The notes under the pieces: model-generated
The model's database searches: none
Told to the model about the DNA's origin: nothing
What the model saw: the letters and a program-made list of their open reading frames with translations, nothing else
Program-made: the position numbers and the translations under genes
Part shown: positions 50,741 through 58,173 of the stretch, piece by piece
Numbering within the stretch: position 1 is the first letter of the stretch
Layout of the letters: each line of letters begins with the position of its first letter
Source: Acidobacteriota bacterium
Lineage (GTDB): Bacteria; Acidobacteriota; Terriglobia; Bryobacterales; Bryobacteraceae
Assembly (NCBI GenBank): GCA_014584705.1
Contig: JACTMJ010000008.1
Span: 124,001-188,000 of the forward strand
Length of the DNA: 64,000 nucleotides
Direction of reading: 5' to 3'

Positions 50741-51475
50741 CTACATATACATTCCGCCGTTCACCGCAATCACCTGGCCGGTGATGTAGGCGGCGGCGTC
50801 GCTCGCGAGAAAATTCACGAGACCCGCGACTTCCGCCGCTTCGCCGAAGCGCTTGGCGGGGATGAGCGCGAGCATCTTTTCCTTCACCTGATCGTTCAGC
50901 ACGGCGGTCATATCCGTGGCGATGAAGCCGGGGGCGATGGCATTTACCGTGATGTTGCGGCCGGCCAGTTCCTGCGCCAGCGTTTTCGTCAAGCCGATCA
51001 TCCCCGCTTTTGAGGCCGCGTAATTGGCCTGCCCCGCGTTGCCCATCTGGCCCACCACGGAACTGAGGTTGATGATACGGCCCCAGCGCTCTTTGATCAT
51101 GCCCTGCATGACGGCCTGCGTCACCAGGAACGCGCCCGTCAGGTTCACGCGCAGGACTTCGTCCCAATCCTCCGCCTTCATCCGCATGGCCAGCATATCC
51201 TTGGTGATGCCGGCATTGTTCACGAGGATATCCACCCTGCCCGTTTCCGCGAGCAACGCCTTGCAGCTCTCCCGGATGTTCTCCGCGCTGCCGATATCGA
51301 GCGAAATCACCGTCGCCGCGCCACCCTTGGCGCGAATTTCCGCGGCGGCTTCTTCCAGCTTCTCCATCTGCCGGGCAGCCAGCACGACGTGATGTCCGGC
51401 TTCGGCGAGCGAGAGCGCGCAGGCCCTGCCGATTCCGCGGCTGGCTCCGGTGACGAGGGCAATTCGTTGGCTCAT
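50741..51475 (-). CDS. fabG: 3-oxoacyl-[acyl-carrier-protein] reductase
   Basis: 244 residues with GGAAGGAA upstream. Short-chain dehydrogenase motifs: TGASRGIG at 9-16 for the cofactor, NNAG at 86-89, N111, and the catalytic S139, Y152 and K156 (SSVVGQMGNAGQANYAASKAG). The C-terminus VIAVNGGMYM and the length fit FabG, which reduces 3-oxoacyl-ACP with NADPH in fatty acid synthesis. Other fab genes are not nearby, so a related SDR role is possible. Confidence 0.92.
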   Translation of the reverse strand: MSQRIALVTGASRGIGRACALSLAEAGHHVVLAARQMEKLEEAAAEIRAKGGAATVISLDIGSAENIRESCKALLAETGRVDILVNNAGITKDMLAMRMKAEDWDEVLRVNLTGAFLVTQAVMQGMIKERWGRIINLSSVVGQMGNAGQANYAASKAGMIGLTKTLAQELAGRNITVNAIAPGFIATDMTAVLNDQVKEKMLALIPAKRFGEAAEVAGLVNFLASDAAAYITGQVIAVNGGMYM

Positions 51476-51593
51476 GGCGATTCCTTCCGTGCCCCGGCGC
51501 TCAAGAGCGCAAAGGCCCCAAATGAATCATCATAGTAAACGATGACCCCGGCCGTATGCATCTTCAGGCGGGGAACGTACGGAGGCGAAACGC

Positions 51594-53042
51594 ATGGCGT
51601 TTGACGATCTGCAGGATTTTGTGAGCGCGCTCGACCGGAAGAAGGAACTCAAACGAATTTCGGCGGAAGTGGACCCCTATCTGGAGATCACCGAGTTTGC
51701 GGATCGCGCCGTGAAGTCGAATGGACCGGCGCTGCTGTTTGAGAGACCCAAAGGCTCGAATGTGCCGCTGCTGATCAACGCCTTCGCCAGCGACAAGCGG
51801 ATGGCGATGGCGCTTGGTGTCGGCAACATTCAGGAGATTGCGGACCGCATCACGGAACTGAAGGAGCTCAAGAAACCGCAGGGTCTGCTGGGTGCGGTGA
51901 AGATGCTGCCCAAGCTCGGCGAGCTCAGCAACATCTTTCCGAAAACGGTCTCCGACGGGGCATGCAAGGAAGTGGTGCGCCACGAAGACTTCTCTCTGAA
52001 CGAGTTCCCGATTCTACATTGCTGGCCGCAGGATGGAGGCCGGTTTATCACGCTGCCGCTTGTTTTCTCCGTGAGCCGCCGCACGGGAAAACCGAACTGC
52101 GGGATGTATCGCATGCAGGTCTTCGACGAGCGTACCTGCGGCATGCACTGGCAGACGCACAAGCAGGGCGCGGATCATTACCGACAGCTCAAGGCGGAGG
52201 GCAAAGAGACAACTATGCCCATCTCCGTCGCGATCGGAGCGGACCCCGCCGTGACGTTTTCCGCCATCGCACCGCTGCCACCGGAGATCGACGAGATGAT
52301 GTTCGCGGGCTTTCTCCGCAACAGCCCTGTCCGCATGGTGAAGAGCGAGACGAACGATCTGCTGGTGCCCGCCGATGCGGAGATCGTCCTTGAAGGCTAC
52401 GTGGATCTGAGCGAGTTGCGCGTGGAGGGTCCGTTTGGAGACCACACCGGCTTCTATTCGCTCGAAGACGATTACCCGGTGTTCCATATTACCTGCGTCA
52501 CTCACCGGAAGAAGCCGATTTACGGGACTACCATTGTCGGTCCGCCGCCGATGGAAGATTTCTGGATGGGCAAGGCGGTGGAGCGGATTTTTCTGCCGCT
52601 GATGAAGCTGCAACTGCCGGAAGTGGTGGATATCTGCATGCCCGCGGAGGGCGTCTTCCATAACCTGATTCTGGTGTCGATCCGCAAGGCCTATCCCGGC
52701 CATGCGCGCAAGGTGATGCACTCGATCTGGGGCACGGGCCAGGCGATGTTTTCGAAGTGCATTGTCGTCGTCGATGAGGACGTGAACGTGCAGGACGTGA
52801 GCGAGGTGGCGTGGAAGGCGCTGAACAATATCGATCCCGAGCGCGATATCGAAATGGTGATGGGCCCCATCGATTCGCTGGACCATGCCAGCCGTCTTGC
52901 AAACTATGGCTCCAAGATGGGCGTGGACGCCACGAAGAAATGGCCTCAGGAGGGCTTTACGCGCCGCTGGCCGGACGTCCTCAAGATGGATGCTTCCGTG
53001 AAAGAGCGGGTGGACGCGCTGTGGCGAAAAGCCGGTATGTAG
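51594..53042 (+). CDS. UbiD family decarboxylase
   Basis: 482 residues with GGAGGCGA upstream. UbiD fold markers: MAFDDLQDFVSALDRKKELKRI, GPALLFERPKGSNVPLLINAF, PISVAIGADPAVTFSAIAPLP, RNSPVRMVKSETNDLLVPADAEIVLEGYV (each in part) and GPFGDHTGFYS. These bind prenylated FMN, made by UbiX, which is not in the window. Possible roles are the decarboxylation step of ubiquinone or futalosine-route menaquinone synthesis, or aromatic acid decarboxylation; which one cannot be told. A perfect hairpin follows it. Confidence 0.94.
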   Translation: MAFDDLQDFVSALDRKKELKRISAEVDPYLEITEFADRAVKSNGPALLFERPKGSNVPLLINAFASDKRMAMALGVGNIQEIADRITELKELKKPQGLLGAVKMLPKLGELSNIFPKTVSDGACKEVVRHEDFSLNEFPILHCWPQDGGRFITLPLVFSVSRRTGKPNCGMYRMQVFDERTCGMHWQTHKQGADHYRQLKAEGKETTMPISVAIGADPAVTFSAIAPLPPEIDEMMFAGFLRNSPVRMVKSETNDLLVPADAEIVLEGYVDLSELRVEGPFGDHTGFYSLEDDYPVFHITCVTHRKKPIYGTTIVGPPPMEDFWMGKAVERIFLPLMKLQLPEVVDICMPAEGVFHNLILVSIRKAYPGHARKVMHSIWGTGQAMFSKCIVVVDEDVNVQDVSEVAWKALNNIDPERDIEMVMGPIDSLDHASRLANYGSKMGVDATKKWPQEGFTRRWPDVLKMDASVKERVDALWRKAGM

Positions 53043-53082
53043 GCCGGGAGGCGAAGAGGCTTCGATGAGGGTGGAAGGAGTG

Positions 53083-53116
53083 GGAATCCCGGCAATCCGA
53101 AGATTTCCGGGATTCC
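53083..53116. terminator. bidirectional hairpin between convergent genes
   Basis: GGAATCCCGG (53083-53092) pairs perfectly with CCGGGATTCC (53107-53116), and inside AATC pairs with GATT around a CGAA tetraloop, with one C/T mismatch between the two stems. It lies 41 bases after ubiD and 25 bases after the minus-strand gene, so it can end both transcripts. There is no U-tract. Confidence 0.7.
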
Positions 53117-53140
53117 GCGGGCGGGGATTCCTCGAATCGA

Positions 53141-55027
53141 TCACGCAATTCGGTTGTACCGGTACGCAATCTCGTAGCGGCTGTCTTCCGAGGAGCTGAC
53201 GTATTCGCGGGTTTCCCGGTATTGCAGCGGCAGTTTCTCCGGCGGGATCCCGCTGTTGACGTTGACGGAGATGCCGCCGTCGCCTTCCGTTTTGAAGGAA
53301 CTTGCGGGTGGCGCCGGGAAATTCGCGTTGGTCAGGCGGTCGAGGTCAATCGCCGAGAGGCCGAACGAGTCCCGAATGATGGGGTCCGCGGGCGCCCATA
53401 GCGCGACGACGATATCAACGACCAGCGTGATGGCCACCGCAATTCCAGCCACCCATCCCGCGATGGCGCCCAGGCTTGTCAGCTTTGCGATGCCTCCGGC
53501 CGCCGTGATCGCCGCTCCGATGAACTTGGCCTGTTGCTTGATGAGATCGACAAAGAAGTCGGACCGGGACGTAATGAGTTCATTGAATGCGCGGTCGCTG
53601 TCAATCTCGTAACCGGCCATCGAGAGCGCCATCCCGAGGATGGGCTGGTCATGCCGGAAGACGAGACGCGTGATGTCGCGCGAAGTTCCTGAGTCGAATT
53701 CCGCATCGCGAATGTCCTTGAAGCGCTCGTCCTGCGCCTCGCCAAACGTGCCATCGGCGAAGAGCGCGAATGCAAGGGCCTGGAGACCGACTTCATCCGA
53801 ACCGAACGAGGCCGGCGAGGTTTCCTTGCGCGCCCGGATGCGCTCCGTCACAATCTGGAATCGCGCCGAGGGCGGCTGCAGCACTTGAATGAACTCGCCG
53901 TCGGAATTCAGGAACGGTCCGAAGGCCGGATTGCCGGTTATGTTCGGCACAAAGACCTGAATCTCACAGAGTCCGGGGAGCATATCCGGAGGCACCCGGA
54001 ACGTAAGCCGGTCCTTGACGCGGCAATCCTTCACCAGCACGTTCTCGCCGTTCACCTCCTCGGTGACGGGCGTATCCACGTCGCCAAAGACGTGCGTGGG
54101 GACGTCCGCGAAAACCTGGCCGGTCTCGCGGTTCGTGATTCGGATGGTGGTGTCGGTGCTGAAATAGTTCACGCCCTCCAGCGTCATGCTGTCGCCGGCG
54201 GCAACCTCCACCACGCGCGCGCAGACCGTACCCTGGATGACGCTGCCGGGGCAGTTTGTGGTGCGCACCTGGCACACCACCTGAGGCTGGCCGTTCACGA
54301 TCTTCGTTGTGCAATCCTGATGCAATTCGCTTGGCAGGTATTCGCCAAGCGACGGCAGGGGAATGAAGTTCGCCGTACGAATGCCGTTCACGCGGCAGAT
54401 GCGAACCTGGGAAGGGGAGATCTCTCCCGACGGCGGGAATACACGGATCTTCCCGGGCCGCTCCTCGTCGGCGGCGCGCGGATCGCCGAAGATCTCCGCA
54501 GCGGCGCGTTGCTTGATCTCTTCCGTGAGGGCATTCACGAGCACCGATTCACTGATTGGCGTGTCGGGGTCGCTCGGCAGCGTATCGACGAACAGGCGGT
54601 TCCGTTGCCGCTCGGGGAGCTTGTCAACCGCGTCCACCGTGCAGGAAACGATGTCCCTGGAGATTCGTTCCAGCACAGGGAAGGCGGCTGATTCGATCGC
54701 GTTGGCCGGCGCCTTCCCCAGGGTGAAGCGCCGGGCCATGTGAACGATGGATGTAGCCATGGCGCTTGGAACGCGCACGGTCTCGGCAAGCTGAGCCAGC
54801 TTCTCTTTCCGGCGCAGTTTGGGTTTCGCGCCGGCTACAACGGGGATGCACGCGTCTCCCTCTGTTTCCGCGGGCGGACAAGTGCATTCGGCGGGCGGAC
54901 AGCACGTGTAGATATGCACGTGCTGGCAGTTTTCGATAGTGATGACGCAGCCACAGGACGTGCCGGTTACGGCGCGGGGGCGCGTTGGGGAGGTGAGACC
55001 AACTGTTTCGGTGTGATTGCAGCCCAT
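53141..55027 (-). CDS. hypothetical protein with Cys-rich N-terminus and hydrophobic segment
   Basis: 628 residues with GAGGGA before the ATG. The first 70 residues contain about ten Cys in pairs and C-x-C steps (TSCGCVITIENC, HIYTCCPPAECTCPP), suggesting metal binding or disulfides. A helical region follows, then a beta-rich stretch with an IPT/TIG-like segment (GDSMTLEGVNYFSTDTTIRI). Near residues 495-550 lie two adjoining hydrophobic segments (FIGAAITAAGGIAKL, AIAGWVAGIAVAITLVVDIVVALW) able to form a helical hairpin in a membrane. The C-terminus is hydrophilic. No signal peptide is present and I recognise no family. Confidence 0.75.
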   Translation of the reverse strand: MGCNHTETVGLTSPTRPRAVTGTSCGCVITIENCQHVHIYTCCPPAECTCPPAETEGDACIPVVAGAKPKLRRKEKLAQLAETVRVPSAMATSIVHMARRFTLGKAPANAIESAAFPVLERISRDIVSCTVDAVDKLPERQRNRLFVDTLPSDPDTPISESVLVNALTEEIKQRAAAEIFGDPRAADEERPGKIRVFPPSGEISPSQVRICRVNGIRTANFIPLPSLGEYLPSELHQDCTTKIVNGQPQVVCQVRTTNCPGSVIQGTVCARVVEVAAGDSMTLEGVNYFSTDTTIRITNRETGQVFADVPTHVFGDVDTPVTEEVNGENVLVKDCRVKDRLTFRVPPDMLPGLCEIQVFVPNITGNPAFGPFLNSDGEFIQVLQPPSARFQIVTERIRARKETSPASFGSDEVGLQALAFALFADGTFGEAQDERFKDIRDAEFDSGTSRDITRLVFRHDQPILGMALSMAGYEIDSDRAFNELITSRSDFFVDLIKQQAKFIGAAITAAGGIAKLTSLGAIAGWVAGIAVAITLVVDIVVALWAPADPIIRDSFGLSAIDLDRLTNANFPAPPASSFKTEGDGGISVNVNSGIPPEKLPLQYRETREYVSSSEDSRYEIAYRYNRIA

Positions 55028-55243
55028 TGGAAAGTCCCTCTCTTAGGACGGAGGCCCATTGAGGCTCGCTTGTGCGGCAACTCCATCCTTCTAATGGTAG
55101 AAGCGCAGTCAAAGAAGGAAATTTGCGGGCGGAAGCGGGATCCGCCGCGTCCAACTTGTAAACTTTTCACTCCGCTGGCCGCCGACGCCGAGTGAAGCGC
55201 GCCAACCGGCATCTGGTAATCTGAGGATAGTCAAGGGCTCCAC

Positions 55244-55792
55244 ATGACGAACGAACTTGCAGTACTGCGCGCGGATGTAAATCTGTTCGAGAGGATCGAC
55301 CAGGACAATACGGACCTTCTGAAAGACAGTGTGCTCACCACCACGCTGGACATGGCCGTCAACTGGGCGAGAAGCAATAGCATCTGGCCGATGCTCTTCG
55401 GGCTTGCCTGTTGCGCGATCGAGATGATGGCGATGTCGGCTTCCCGCTTCGATATTGCGCGTTTCGGTGCGGAGGTGTTTCGCGGTTCGCCGCGCCAAGC
55501 GGATCTGATGATCATCGCCGGGCGCGTTTCGAACAAGATGGCACCCGTGATCCGGCAACTCTACCAGCAGATGCCGGAGCCGAAGTGGGTGATTTCGATG
55601 GGCGCGTGCGCCACGTCCACGGGCGTGTTCAGCAACTATGCCCTGGTGCCCGTGAACCAGATCATCCCCGTGGATGTCTATGTACCCGGCTGCCCGCCGC
55701 GCCCGGAACAGTTGATCTACGGGATCATGATGCTGCAAAAGAAGATCCAGAGCGAGCGCGGAACCATAAAGCGCGTTTTGAATATCGATTAG
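55244..55792 (+). CDS. nuoB: NADH-quinone oxidoreductase subunit B
   Basis: 182 residues with AAGGG upstream. The four N2-cluster ligands are present: C56 and C57 (LACCAIEM), C122 (GACATS) and C150 ([11 protein letters not shown]), with SRFDIARFG and [25 protein letters not shown]. The subunit holds the [4Fe-4S] cluster that passes electrons to quinone in complex I. No other nuo gene is adjacent, unlike the usual nuoABCD order; it may serve a split complex I or be an extra copy. About 20 bases of extra N-terminal sequence are seen compared with short forms. Confidence 0.95.
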   Translation: MTNELAVLRADVNLFERIDQDNTDLLKDSVLTTTLDMAVNWARSNSIWPMLFGLACCAIEMMAMSASRFDIARFGAEVFRGSPRQADLMIIAGRVSNKMAPVIRQLYQQMPEPKWVISMGACATSTGVFSNYALVPVNQIIPVDVYVPGCPPRPEQLIYGIMMLQKKIQSERGTIKRVLNID

Positions 55793-55797
55793 CGGGG

Positions 55798-55818
55798 AGC
55801 CTGGCCGCGCGGCCGGCT
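55798..55818. terminator. hairpin between nuoB and convergent gene
   Basis: AGCC-T-GGCC (55798-55806) pairs with GGCCGGCT (55811-55818) across a GCGC loop, with one bulged T. It starts 6 bases after the nuoB stop and overlaps the stop codon of the gene on the other strand. Confidence 0.5.
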
Positions 55819-56623
55819 AAGGCGCTGGCTCCGGACCGCCGAACCGAATGCTGGTCTCCGCACCGAACCGCTTGTAGTTCGTGAACGCCACCGTGAGGCG
55901 CACCCGCTGGCGACCGGAGCGGAACGGGAGTTCGTCGTCGGCGTAGGTGATGGCCGGCATCCAATGACCGTCGATTTTTTCCCGCTGCGTGGTGAAGTGC
56001 GGGAAGAGATTCTCCGACTTGGCCGCACGGATTTCCGGGACCGCCTTGCCGCTCGCCCGCACGATTTCTTCGTCCCGCTTGCTCACCCAGAGTAGCCCCT
56101 CAAAGAAGCGCATTCCTTCGAGCTCGTTCCGCGGGCTCACGTCGAGCACCCAGCAATCTTCGCTGTCGATCCGGTCCGCGCCGCGAGAGCGGATTCGATA
56201 GAGCCAGAGCACGTCCTCCGTGAAGAGAAAGTTCTGAATCTCGCGGACGTCGTGGAAATCCTCCTCGGTAAGGCGGATGCGGGTGAGGGCATTCACGGGC
56301 GGCGAGACGAGGACTTCGCTGCGTTCCCCGCTTTGCGAGAAGATGACGTCGCGAACCTCCCGATAGAGACCGGCGCGGCGGCCGTTCGGGGCGATTTCCT
56401 CAAAGCGGAAGTCCTGGCGGAAAGTGTATTGATCCCGCAATTCACGGATCAGCGTCTCCTTGCGGGCGACGCGGCGCGCCAGGTCTCGCGGGACGGCTTG
56501 GCTTGGCGCGCCAACGCCCGGCTGATCGGAGCCCGGCCGATCAGAACCCAGACGATCAGAACCCGGTGCGGAAACGGAGGCGCACGCGAGCACCAATGCT
56601 AAGATAGGCGCGTATTTCCGCAT
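55817..56623 (-). CDS. putative LolA-like exported protein or lipoprotein
   Basis: 268 residues from the ATG at 56623, with GGGAAC upstream. The N-terminus YAPILALVLACASVSA is a signal with a possible lipobox (VLAC). After it three near-repeats of five residues (GSDRL GSDRP GSDQP) form a linker. The main part has the all-beta ladder (RFEEIAPNGRRAGLYREVRDVIFSQSGERSEVLV, WVLDVSPR, MRFFEGLLWVSKRDEEIVRASGKAVPEI) seen in LolA/LolB-like half-barrels that bind lipid. The family call is tentative. Its start codon overlaps that of the divergent protease gene. Confidence 0.75.
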   Translation of the reverse strand: MRKYAPILALVLACASVSAPGSDRLGSDRPGSDQPGVGAPSQAVPRDLARRVARKETLIRELRDQYTFRQDFRFEEIAPNGRRAGLYREVRDVIFSQSGERSEVLVSPPVNALTRIRLTEEDFHDVREIQNFLFTEDVLWLYRIRSRGADRIDSEDCWVLDVSPRNELEGMRFFEGLLWVSKRDEEIVRASGKAVPEIRAAKSENLFPHFTTQREKIDGHWMPAITYADDELPFRSGRQRVRLTVAFTNYKRFGAETSIRFGGPEPAP

Positions 56624-57632
56624 GCAAGTTCCCATTGCGATTCCGGCAAGCCTGCGCGTGACGCTGGCGGTTGTCTGGCTGGCGGCCGCCGCGGCGGCAT
56701 GGCTCCTTTTGCCCAAGAATATCTCCCTTGGCGTGCGATTGCCATTCCTGTTGGCGGCATGCGTGGAGATTGCCTTCTATCTCGCACCGGGATGGGAGGC
56801 GCTGCGGAACAGCCTGGTGCGGCGCTTCCCGCCATGGCAACTGGCGGGGTTGCTGTGGCTCTCGGCAATCGTCCCGTACGCGATCTACAGCGTGGGTACC
56901 GGGACGGGCAGCTTTGCCGGCGCACTCGCGCTGCTCGCGCTCACCGGTGCGGCGGCGGGCTGGTATGCCCTGCTGCGCGCGCGCCAGGGGCCGGCGGGGC
57001 TGTTCGCGGATCTGGGTTTTCTCACCCTGATGGGCGCGGTGATGCTGGGCGGCGTGTTCACCTGGATTTACCCGGATGCCGCGGAGCGCCTGCAGGCGCA
57101 GTTCCTGGGACGGGTGATGTGGATTCGCCTGGGCGTTCTGGCGGCATTGCTCCTGCGGCGGATGGAAGGAACGGGCTTCGGATTCTGGCCCTCCGCGCGG
57201 GAGTGGCGGGTGGGCGTGCTCGCCTTCGTGCTGCTGATGCCGCTGCTGCTGGGGCTGGGGTGGGCGCTCGACTTCTTTACGATCCGCGAGTGGACACGGC
57301 CCGCCTGGCAGATGGGCCTGATCGCCGCCGGGAGTTTTCTGGGCTTTCTCTGGGTGGTGGCGCTTTCCGAGGAATTCTTTCTGCGCGGTTTACTGCAGCA
57401 ATGGGCCTCCGTGTGGACGGGATCCGCATGGCGGGGATTGGCCATCGCAACCCTGGTGAGCGGGGCGGTGCATCTGCCGTTCGGCGGACAATTCCCCAAC
57501 TGGAAATTCGCCGCGCTGGCGGCGGTGGCGCATTTGGGATACGGGATCGCCTTCCAGAAAGGGAAAGGCGTGCGTGCGGCGATGGTGACGCACGCGCTGG
57601 TGGTGACGGTGTGGCGGGTGTTCCTGCGGTAA
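56622..57632 (+). CDS. CPBP family intramembrane metalloprotease
   Basis: 336 residues, about eight hydrophobic helices. Motif 1 is E250-E251-x3-R255 (SEEFFLRGLLQQW) and the second zinc-site His is H284 (SGAVHLPFG), as in CAAX-protease and bacteriocin-processing family members; a third His lies near HLGYGIAF. It cleaves or processes membrane substrates within the bilayer. The ATG at 56622 overlaps the divergent lipoprotein start by two bases. TAAGAT at 56600-56605 may be its -10 box. Confidence 0.9.
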   Translation: MQVPIAIPASLRVTLAVVWLAAAAAAWLLLPKNISLGVRLPFLLAACVEIAFYLAPGWEALRNSLVRRFPPWQLAGLLWLSAIVPYAIYSVGTGTGSFAGALALLALTGAAAGWYALLRARQGPAGLFADLGFLTLMGAVMLGGVFTWIYPDAAERLQAQFLGRVMWIRLGVLAALLLRRMEGTGFGFWPSAREWRVGVLAFVLLMPLLLGLGWALDFFTIREWTRPAWQMGLIAAGSFLGFLWVVALSEEFFLRGLLQQWASVWTGSAWRGLAIATLVSGAVHLPFGGQFPNWKFAALAAVAHLGYGIAFQKGKGVRAAMVTHALVVTVWRVFLR

Positions 57633-57691
57633 CGCTCCCTGCGGCTTTCCTGACGTGGCGGACAGCCCGATTCCCCTTGCAGATGTCTTCC

Positions 57692-57722
57692 TTAACAGGG
57701 ATGCCCGTATCTTTTTTATACT
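57692..57722 (+). promoter_or_regulatory. promoter at the start codon of the 57729 gene
   Basis: TTAACA (57692-57697) and TATACT (57717-57722) are 19 bases apart; TTTATA two bases earlier gives the ideal 17. Transcription would begin at or next to the ATG at 57729, which lacks a ribosome binding site. Confidence 0.5.
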
Positions 57723-57728
57723 GACAGC

Positions 57729-58109
57729 ATGGAATTGCGGCTGGAAATGGAATCGACCGGACGTCTGCATTGCCACTTTACGCAGCGGGAGCAGACCACC
57801 AGCTTCAGTGCCTATGACGGCCATGCCGCACTGTCTTCGCTAAGAGCCGCAACCGACGATTTGCTCCAGTTCGGCCGGGGTGAGTGCGAATGGCCGATGG
57901 CGACAGGAAGCTATCGGCTGCTCTTTCGCCAGGCGGAAGACGACACCGTGCGGATCGCCGTGCTCTGGGCCAACGGGATTGTCACCGGCTGGGAGCACAT
58001 TCTATGGAGCGAGTGCGACGCTACCGAGTGGACGGGGATGGTGTGCGACGCCATGGCTGCGCTGAGCGGGCGCCTTGATGCCAGCGCGCCGGGTTCCGCC
58101 GCGGGATAA
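57729..58109 (+). CDS. hypothetical small protein
   Basis: 126 residues. No signal or membrane helix. The sequence is well mixed with a beta-alpha look: MELRLEMESTGRLHCHFTQ, YRLLFRQAEDDTVRIAVLWANGIVTGWEHILW, then a helix DMAALSGRL-like at the end. An Ala-rich tail follows. The compact composition and the promoter at its ATG support a real gene. I do not recognise the family. It precedes the lyase gene by 64 bases. Confidence 0.6.
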   Translation: MELRLEMESTGRLHCHFTQREQTTSFSAYDGHAALSSLRAATDDLLQFGRGECEWPMATGSYRLLFRQAEDDTVRIAVLWANGIVTGWEHILWSECDATEWTGMVCDAMAALSGRLDASAPGSAAG

Positions 58110-58173
58110 TCCTCTCGCGAGTTCGATACACTCGGAGTTCCGCGTTACCGCGCGGATCCACGCTGAGGAAAAC

